This document shows positions 6,032-10,904 of a stretch of 10,904 bases of DNA, piece by piece. A program made the translations under genes and the position numbers. Source of the stretch: Bacillota bacterium (GTDB lineage Bacteria > Bacillota_C > Negativicutes > JAEYSJ01); NCBI GenBank assembly GCA_023434855.1, contig JAEYSJ010000364.1, forward strand, positions 1 through 10,904. Reading direction: 5' to 3'. Positions within the stretch are counted from its first letter, which is position 1. Every line of letters starts with the position of its first letter. Under the pieces are notes generated by a model. That model searched no databases. It was not told where the DNA came from and was given only the letters and a program-made list of their open reading frames with translations.

Positions 6032-6047
6032 TGGCACGATTTTTGCA
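6032..6047 (+). promoter_or_regulatory. Sigma-54 (-24/-12) promoter of the glgC unit
   Basis: TGGCACGATTTTTGCA is an almost perfect sigma-54 promoter, with GG (6033-6034) and GC (6045-6046) ten bases apart. The predicted start is near 6058, leaving a 73-base leader. It probably drives glgC, the methionine-rich protein gene and the two short frames before the terminator at 8312. Confidence 0.85.
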
Positions 6048-6130
6048 TTAAGAGAAGTTGTGTGTTCTTATAGAGAAAAGATACGGAGATGATCCGAATA
6101 TACAAAATTTTATTAAGGAGAGATGTCAAC

Positions 6131-7330
6131 ATGTCAAGAAGAGAATGTATTGCAATGATTTTAGCTGGAGGCCAAGGGACTCGTCTGGCGTCGCTTACAA
6201 CACAAATACCTAAACCGGCCATACCTTTTGGTGGCAGTTATAGACTTATCGACTTTTCCTTGAGCAATTGTTTTAACTCAGGGATTGATACTCTGGGTGT
6301 ACTTACCCGGAAACAATCCTTTGAACTTACAAAAAAAATGGATTCACTTTTTGTAAAGAATCTGCAGCAAGAACGCTGCAATGTACATACACTCCCACCC
6401 GCCTGCGGGAGCGGGATTTCTGCCTATGCCGGAACAGCCAACGCCATATACGAGAACATCGATTTTATCGAGCAATTTTCACCTGAATATATCCTCGTTT
6501 TGGCTGGAGATCATGTTTATAAAATGGACTATAGTTTGCTTTTGGATTATCACAAGGCCAAAGGAGCTGATGCAACAATTTCGGTTATCGAAGTGCCCTG
6601 GTCAGAAGCAGCGCGGTTTGGGATTATGACTACCCGGCCTGACGGCGCTATCGCCGAGTTTGCCGAAAAGCCTGTCCAACCGCAAAGCAACCTCGCTTCA
6701 ATGGGTGTTTATATATTTTCCTGGTCTAAACTAAAGTATTATCTGGGGCTGGATGAAGCGAATCCTAGTTCGAGTCATGACTTCGGTAAAAATGTTATTC
6801 CTGCTATGCTGGAAAGAGGAGAAAAATTATACGCCTATCATTTTAAAGGATATTGGAAAGACGTTGGAACTGTTAAAAGCCTATATGAGGCACATATGGA
6901 CTTATTGTCAAATCCGCCTGTCTTTGATATTCAAGATATTAATTGGCCGTTATATTCAACATTAACTGAGAGGCCGTTTCCGGTATCAGTTGTCAACCGT
7001 AAAAACAAATCACTAATTAGTAGAAATTGCTATGTTATGGGGGAAGTGGAGAGATCTGTTATATCGCCTGGTACCTATATCGGGAAAAAGGCCAAAGTTA
7101 TCAATTCAGTAATAATGCCAGGAGCATATGTAGGTCATGGTGCGTATGTTGAAAGAGCTATTATTGGACCCGGTGCCGCAGTTGAGAACGGCTGCCCGGT
7201 GATTGGCGGTGTTAAGCAAGCCGTCGCGGTTATTGGTCAGAACGCTGCCGCTCTTGCCACGAAGAGTGATTTTGGTCGTCGCGCACCACAGCAAGTTTGG
7301 AATGTGAGCCTGAGTATGCGGGAGGCATAA
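6131..7330 (+). CDS. glgC: Glucose-1-phosphate adenylyltransferase (ADP-glucose pyrophosphorylase)
   Basis: A 399-residue enzyme that makes ADP-glucose from ATP and glucose-1-phosphate, the committed step of bacterial glycogen synthesis. The nucleotidyltransferase domain shows LAGGQGTRL at 11-19, PKPAIPFGG at 27-35, [10 protein letters not shown] at 125-134 and the sugar-phosphate-binding FAEKP with K180. The C-terminal part (from about 300) has the hexapeptide-like repeats of a left-handed beta-helix ([34 protein letters not shown]). The segment after the first motif, [13 protein letters not shown], differs from the usual GVLTQY-type sequence of GlgC. The ATG at 6131 follows AAGGAG by ten bases. 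No glgA, glgB or glgD is beside it, which is unusual; its place under a sigma-54 promoter ties it to the oxygen-defence unit. Confidence 0.9.
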   Translation: MSRRECIAMILAGGQGTRLASLTTQIPKPAIPFGGSYRLIDFSLSNCFNSGIDTLGVLTRKQSFELTKKMDSLFVKNLQQERCNVHTLPPACGSGISAYAGTANAIYENIDFIEQFSPEYILVLAGDHVYKMDYSLLLDYHKAKGADATISVIEVPWSEAARFGIMTTRPDGAIAEFAEKPVQPQSNLASMGVYIFSWSKLKYYLGLDEANPSSSHDFGKNVIPAMLERGEKLYAYHFKGYWKDVGTVKSLYEAHMDLLSNPPVFDIQDINWPLYSTLTERPFPVSVVNRKNKSLISRNCYVMGEVERSVISPGTYIGKKAKVINSVIMPGAYVGHGAYVERAIIGPGAAVENGCPVIGGVKQAVAVIGQNAAALATKSDFGRRAPQQVWNVSLSMREA

Positions 7331-7389
7331 CAACAATCGACTCTTTGGTGATGAAGTAGACTGGATAATCATATAAAGGGGGAATTATT

Positions 7390-7857
7390 TTGACAAAAAA
7401 AATTACGATGGCAGTATTGATATGCCTGATGATTATTTTGAGTGCAAGTATCGCATTGGCATCAGCAGGGGATAAGATGGATAACACCATGTCCGACAGG
7501 ATGACGAAGGACCATATGATGATGAAGTGTAAAGATCAGATGATGATGATGATGGCCAGGATGAAGCTGGATAAGATGATGATGCTAATGACGAAAGACC
7601 AACTGATGACAGTAATGGACAGCGTGATGTCTGACAGCAATATGATGTTAAAGGACCAGATGATGACTAAAGACGACATGGCGGCCATGACCAAAGATGA
7701 CATGATAACGAAGATGGATAAAATGATAATGAGTATGACAAAAGAGCAAATGATGATGATGATAGATACGGTAATGACTGCAATGACAAAAGAGCAGCTG
7801 GTGATGATACTCAAAGACCAAATGATGATGGAGCATCACATGATGATGATGATGTAA
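7390..7857 (+). CDS. Exported methionine-rich repeat protein of unknown function
   Basis: A 155-residue protein starting at TTG, after AAAGGGGGAA. Residues 1-26 form a classic signal peptide: basic KK, a hydrophobic core, then an ALASA cleavage site. The mature part of about 129 residues contains about 45 methionines (near 35 percent), often in runs of three to five, and is otherwise mostly Lys, Asp, Thr and Gln. A degenerate unit MTK(D/E)(Q/D/H)(M/L) recurs at residues 38, 67, 92, 100, 116 and 132, with related KDQM units at 48, 88 and 142; many spacings are multiples of eight, suggesting helices. The C-terminus is EHH then five Met. I know no named family for it. Possible roles are oxidant scavenging through Met sulfoxide cycling, or Cu(I)/Ag(I) binding by MxxM-type sites. 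Context with superoxide reductase and rubrerythrin favours the first. Confidence 0.85.
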   Translation: MTKKITMAVLICLMIILSASIALASAGDKMDNTMSDRMTKDHMMMKCKDQMMMMMARMKLDKMMMLMTKDQLMTVMDSVMSDSNMMLKDQMMTKDDMAAMTKDDMITKMDKMIMSMTKEQMMMMIDTVMTAMTKEQLVMILKDQMMMEHHMMMMM

Positions 7858-7882
7858 AATATCAATGAAAAGAGGGATTATT

Positions 7883-8056
7883 ATGAAATTTGCAGAGATT
7901 ATATCAAACGGTGAGTCAGTAAAAGTATTATCCGGGAAATTGAAAGAAAGCGGTCTGCAATGCGTGAATGACGGTTTAAGAGGATTGTGGAATCCCAATA
8001 AGCAACTTGAGGAAGATTGTGTTCATTTCGGAAACAGATTTGTCTTTCAGTTGTAA
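7883..8056 (+). CDS. Small ORF of unknown function, start region copied from superoxide reductase
   Basis: A 57-residue ORF, MKFAEIISNGESVKVL onward, with GAGGG eight bases before the ATG. Its ribosome binding site and first codons match those of the superoxide reductase gene: 18 bases are identical (7874-7891 and 4154-4171) and the protein start MKFAEII resembles MKFSEII. After that I see no similarity to superoxide reductase and no known motif. It overlaps, in another frame, the degraded Yx(FWY)xxD remnant that follows. It may be a decayed gene start joined to foreign sequence and not a working protein. It lies 25 bases after the methionine-rich gene. Confidence 0.35.
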   Translation: MKFAEIISNGESVKVLSGKLKESGLQCVNDGLRGLWNPNKQLEEDCVHFGNRFVFQL

Positions 8057-8282
8057 CTGTAAAGGGCAATGCGCCGTTATATGGATGTCCTTTTATAGCG
8101 AAAATATAATTGTTCCCCAGGGGCTGGATGCTGCCGATTTCGCAACGATCACCCGGGAGGATGGTATGAAACAAACTACTTATAAAGGCCAGGCCCTTTA
8201 CTATTTCAGCAAGGATATGGCTGCCGGTGATAGTAAGGGTCAAAATTTCAATGGTGTTTGGTTTGTCGTCAATGTAAACTGA
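8007..8282 (+). pseudogene. Remnant of a secreted Yx(FWY)xxD repeat protein (PF03640-like)
   Basis: An open frame from TTG at 8007 encodes a recognisable end of the family of predicted lipoproteins with the conserved Yx(FWY)xxD motif. The second repeat is intact: TITREDG, then TTYKGQALYYFSKD, AAGDSKGQNFNGVWFVV. The first repeat is damaged. GQCAVIW is readable here, but the LYxFxKD part lies in a different frame just upstream (LCSFRK, 8017-8034), as if two bases were gained or one lost near 8035. WPPF has become WMSF. No signal peptide, lipobox cysteine or ribosome binding site is found for this frame. I read it as a pseudogene. Members of this family are exported proteins of unknown function, some next to redox genes. 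A terminator follows 30 bases later. Confidence 0.6.
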
Positions 8283-8311
8283 TTTTAAAGAAGCTTATTA
8301 ATCAATATAAG

Positions 8312-8340
8312 AACTGGCATCGGTGGTTGGTGCCAGTTTT
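8312..8340 (+). terminator. Rho-independent terminator of the glgC unit
   Basis: AACTGGCA (8312-8319) pairs with TGCCAGTT (8331-8338) around an 11-base loop and runs into TTTT. It ends the unit that starts at the second sigma-54 promoter and separates it from the kinase gene. Confidence 0.8.
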
Positions 8341-8501
8341 GTGTGCGTGGCGAATGTATGATGACAAGCCGGCAGGGGAAGAATGGGATTTCATGCAAAG
8401 AACCTGTTAAAACCGGGAATCAATGAATTGCAGGAAATACCTTTGTCCCGGAGAATAATTATAGCATGAGACATATTAAGTCAGGTAAAGGAGGTATTGT
8501 G

Positions 8502-10523
8502 GTGCCGCATAGTGCAACATTTAACGGCTGTACAGAGTCCTGTGCTGAAATAACGGCCCACAAGCAGACGATTTTAGACTGGCTTCCGGATACCATATTT
8601 CAGGTAAGCAGGTTAGGTATTATCCAGGTTTTTAAGCCGTCTAAACAGTATCAGTTGTTTTTGGATTCCAGTGAAGCATTGGGTCAGCACATCAGCGCAA
8701 TTTTACCATGGAACCCGGCTATGGCAGCGACCAAGGCCATTGCCGCTGCACTGGACACAGGTGAAATTCAGCTTTTTGAATATAATTTAACCCACAATAA
8801 TAGAACTATTTATCTTGAGGCCCGCGTTACCAAGTCAGGCGAGGAGGAAGCATTGATAATTGTCAGAGATATCAGTGAATGGCGCCGGTCTGAAGCTTGC
8901 GATCTCTTACTGTTGGATATTGCTGTAAAAGTGCAGGAAGAACGGTCTTTAAAAGAAATTCTCAAACTGGCTTGTGAACGGATTATGGGAATTTTTGCTA
9001 TACGGCTGGTTTGGGTTGAATATAAAGAACCTGATAACTCTGTAAAGTTTTTTACCTCAAGGGAGGAAGTTGCCTTTTTTCTGCAAGAGAACAACATTAA
9101 TCTGGTAGAAGGCAGCGGGCTTACAGCAACTGTTCTGCGTACCGGGAAATTTCAATTGATGGATATTGAGGACCCGCGAATGGTTCCCTGGCGAGAACAA
9201 CTAAATAAATATGCAGTAGTAACAGGGGCGGCCTTTCCTCTCAAAGTTGGGGGCCTGATTCTGGGAGCGCTGACGATATTTATGGATGACAGGGATTTTT
9301 GGACAAAACGGACAATTGTTCAGCTAACCAATTTAGCTGAACAAATTGCCATAGCAATTCATGTAATAGCCAACCGGCAGCGGCTGAGACTTCTTACGAC
9401 CGGACTTGAGTCTGCTGCCAACGCTATCGTTATTACTAACCGGAATGGAGACATTCAGTGGGTTAATCCTGCCTTTCTCGAACTAAATGGATATAGTGAG
9501 GCGGAAATAATAAACAGCAATGTCCGCCTTCTGGAATCAGGACAACACTCACGGTCGTTTTATAAAACTATGTGGCAGTACGTTTTGTCAGGCAGAATAT
9601 GGTGTGGTGAGATAATCAACCGCCGGAAAGACGACAGCAGGTATACTGCGGAAATGACGATTACTCCTGTTAGAGATGAAACAGGTAAAATTTCCAATTT
9701 TATTTCAATTATTCAGGATATTACGCAACGTAAACAGGCCGAGTCTGAGATGCTTGAAGCACAAGAAGCGGTTGCCCAGGCTGAACGATTAAGCGCATTA
9801 GGGATAATGGCGGCGGGAATCGCTCACGAGATAAATCAGCCTTTAAATGCACTGAAAGTAATGGCTGATGGCATGCTCTACTGGTATAATAAGGGCAAAA
9901 TACCGGATATCGGCAGTGTAATGAAAAATGTCCAGGAAATTTCAAAAGATGCCGACAGGATTGATACTATTATTAAGCATATGCGGTCTTTTATTTACAG
10001 CAGCGAGTCTACCGCGCCAAAACCCTGCGATCTTAACCTGGCAGTGGAGGAATCGCTGTTATTGCTCGGTTCGCAGCTCCAGTCCCACAATATTGAAGTT
10101 AAGACCGATTTGGCGTCCGGGATGCCACCGGTTTTAGGAAATGGCACTCAGCTTGAACAGATTATTATCAATCTTTTGGTTAATGCCATGCATGCGCTGG
10201 ATACGGTCGATAAACCTGACAAACAGATTAATATACTAACTGGCTGGAAGAAAGGTCAAGTATTTCTGGGGGTCAGTGACAACGGACCCGGTATAAGCAA
10301 GAAAATTAAAGGTAAAATTTTTGATCCGTTTTTTACTACTAAATCTGTAGGTGAAGGAATGGGGCTTGGGTTATCGGTAGTCCATTCTATCATTACATCC
10401 TACGGAGGCAAAATTAGCGTGAATGATAACAAACCGGCAGGTGTTACCTTTTGGATTGAGTTTCCTATCCTAGTGGACAAGCAGAAAGGAGAAGGATCGT
10501 GTGAACATCTTACTTGTCGATGA
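8502..10523 (+). CDS. Cytosolic sensor histidine kinase (PAS-GAF-PAS-HisKA-HATPase)
   Basis: A 673-residue kinase without membrane segments, so it senses a signal inside the cell. A first PAS domain spans about 15-125, a GAF domain about 135-300, and a second PAS about 303-415 (ITNRNGDIQWVN, NGYSEAEI, DITQRKQ). A HisKA domain follows with H-box HEINQPL and phosphorylatable H442. The HATPase shows N-box INLLVNAMHAL near 555-565, DNGPGIS near 592, FDPFFTTK and GMGLGLS near 620. The HEINQPL-type H-box is common in kinases of sigma-54 activators such as NtrB and DctB. I chose GTG at 8502 because AAAGGAGG lies seven bases before its core; the ATG at 8466 has none. It overlaps the regulator gene by 23 bases. 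The ligand is unknown; no haem- or flavin-binding signature is certain. Confidence 0.93.
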   Translation: MPHSATFNGCTESCAEITAHKQTILDWLPDTIFQVSRLGIIQVFKPSKQYQLFLDSSEALGQHISAILPWNPAMAATKAIAAALDTGEIQLFEYNLTHNNRTIYLEARVTKSGEEEALIIVRDISEWRRSEACDLLLLDIAVKVQEERSLKEILKLACERIMGIFAIRLVWVEYKEPDNSVKFFTSREEVAFFLQENNINLVEGSGLTATVLRTGKFQLMDIEDPRMVPWREQLNKYAVVTGAAFPLKVGGLILGALTIFMDDRDFWTKRTIVQLTNLAEQIAIAIHVIANRQRLRLLTTGLESAANAIVITNRNGDIQWVNPAFLELNGYSEAEIINSNVRLLESGQHSRSFYKTMWQYVLSGRIWCGEIINRRKDDSRYTAEMTITPVRDETGKISNFISIIQDITQRKQAESEMLEAQEAVAQAERLSALGIMAAGIAHEINQPLNALKVMADGMLYWYNKGKIPDIGSVMKNVQEISKDADRIDTIIKHMRSFIYSSESTAPKPCDLNLAVEESLLLLGSQLQSHNIEVKTDLASGMPPVLGNGTQLEQIIINLLVNAMHALDTVDKPDKQINILTGWKKGQVFLGVSDNGPGISKKIKGKIFDPFFTTKSVGEGMGLGLSVVHSIITSYGGKISVNDNKPAGVTFWIEFPILVDKQKGEGSCEHLTCR

Positions 10524-10904
10524 TGATGCCCGCAGCAGGGCGGGAGTTGCTAAATTTTTATGGGAAATGGGTCACCATGTGACTGAATGCTGCGACGGAG
10601 AGGAAGCTTTTGCAGCTTATACTGCCGGCAATTTTCCAATGGTTTTGTCTGATATAAAAATGCCGAAATTATCAGGAATAGAATTGTTAAGCCGTATTAC
10701 TGCTTTACCAGGTAAAAATGCGGATGTTGTGTTATATACCGGCCATGGAGATATGAATACGGCGATTCAAGCTTTGCGCGCAGGCGCCTATGATTACCTG
10801 TTGAAGCCCATTAATGTTGAAGAACTCGCAACCATTACTGAGAGAATTGCCGAACACCAGGCTTTGCTTCAGGAGAATAAAGTGCTTACCGAACGGTTTA
10901 GCGA
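10501..10904 (+). CDS. Response regulator, receiver domain, probably NtrC family (cut by right edge)
   Basis: Translation starts at GTG 10501, nine bases after AAAGGAG and inside the end of the kinase gene, so the two are translationally coupled. The visible 134 residues are a complete receiver domain: acidic pocket D7, D8 and D9, phospho-acceptor D51 in LSDIKMP, T80 in LYTGHGD and K102 in YDYLLKP. A linker helix follows, EHQALLQENKVLTERF, as in NtrC-family regulators just before their AAA+ sigma-54 interaction domain. That domain would lie beyond the window, so the sigma-54 activator assignment is inference. It is backed by two sigma-54 promoters with a shared dyad in the neighbouring units. 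OmpR- or NarL-type output is possible but fits the linker less well. Confidence 0.85.
   Translation, partial: MNILLVDDDARSRAGVAKFLWEMGHHVTECCDGEEAFAAYTAGNFPMVLSDIKMPKLSGIELLSRITALPGKNADVVLYTGHGDMNTAIQALRAGAYDYLLKPINVEELATITERIAEHQALLQENKVLTERFS

Larger units (their letters stand above)
5800..6130. other. Intergenic control region before glgC (about 330 bases)
   Basis: It holds the terminator of the preceding unit (5868-5903), a TGCAC-type dyad (5943-5955), a near-consensus sigma-54 promoter (6032-6047) and a 73-base leader to the glgC start. I see no gene in it. The ATG at 6089 is in frame with glgC but lacks a properly placed ribosome binding site. Confidence 0.65.

Noticed and set aside
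6089..6130. ATG at 6089 as the glgC start
   Set aside because: It adds residues not typical of GlgC and the AAGGAG that fits the ATG at 6131 lies inside it.
7500..7857. Repeated ATGATG runs as a microsatellite or tandem DNA repeat
   Set aside because: The repeats are irregular at DNA level, with varied codons for Lys, Asp and Thr; the regularity is in the protein, so coding selection explains it better.
7536..7998. Minus-strand open frames opposite the methionine-rich gene, one Ile-rich and one with His runs
   Set aside because: They are mirror images of the ATG-rich codons on the plus strand; the plus frame has a ribosome binding site, a signal peptide and a terminator downstream, the minus frames have none.
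8380..8395. GGGATTTCATGC before the kinase as a third sigma-54 promoter
   Set aside because: Spacing between GG and GC is too short and the flanks do not match; no TGCAC dyad is upstream.
8466..8501. ATG at 8466 as the kinase start
   Set aside because: No ribosome binding site precedes it, and the strong AAAGGAGG at 8487-8494 lies inside this extension and serves GTG 8502.

Overview
The window reads as a chromosomal stretch from an anaerobic, low-to-mid-GC bacterium of the Bacillota. Strong AGGAGG-type ribosome binding sites, GTG and TTG starts, ferredoxin-coupled 2-oxoacid oxidation and a full set of anaerobe-type oxygen-defence proteins all fit. A Negativicutes/Sporomusaceae host is my best guess, but that is inference from gene style and not from a phylogenetic marker.

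Layout. (1) Positions 1-2280, minus strand: a compact unit of peroxiredoxin, the fused gamma-alpha subunit of a 2-oxoacid:ferredoxin oxidoreductase, and the first 15 codons of its beta subunit, which runs off the left edge. (2) Positions 2290-2710: a divergent control region with a palindrome over a likely prx promoter, a terminator-like hairpin, a TGCAC-N3-GTGCA dyad and a canonical -24/-12 sigma-54 promoter. (3) Positions 2711-5903, plus strand: a small unknown ORF, bacterioferritin, two tandem ferredoxins with an atypical first cluster motif, a 92-nt hairpin, class II superoxide reductase, WrbA-type quinone reductase, rubrerythrin, then a strong terminator. (4) Positions 5904-6130: a second copy of the dyad and a second, near-consensus sigma-54 promoter. 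(5) Positions 6131-8340, plus strand: glucose-1-phosphate adenylyltransferase, an exported protein whose mature part is about one third methionine, a small unknown ORF, a frame-broken remnant of a Yx(FWY)xxD repeat protein, and a terminator. (6) Positions 8502-10904, plus strand: a cytosolic PAS-GAF-PAS histidine kinase overlapping a response regulator that is cut by the right edge just after its receiver domain. Its receiver and linker look like those of NtrC-family sigma-54 activators.

How it fits together. Superoxide reductase turns superoxide into peroxide; rubrerythrin and the peroxiredoxin remove peroxide; bacterioferritin removes and stores Fe(II); WrbA keeps quinones two-electron reduced; the ferredoxins and the 2-oxoacid oxidoreductase can supply low-potential electrons. 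The two plus-strand units share the same promoter class and a matching upstream dyad at almost identical distance (76 and 77 nt from dyad end to the -24 GG). The adjacent kinase/regulator pair is the obvious candidate to act there. I therefore propose that the window holds a self-contained, sigma-54-controlled oxygen/redox-defence regulon. It includes two less expected members: glgC (glycogen precursor synthesis) and a methionine-rich exported protein that could serve as an oxidant sink or metal binder. The individual enzyme calls are firm; the regulatory wiring and the role of the methionine-rich protein are inference.
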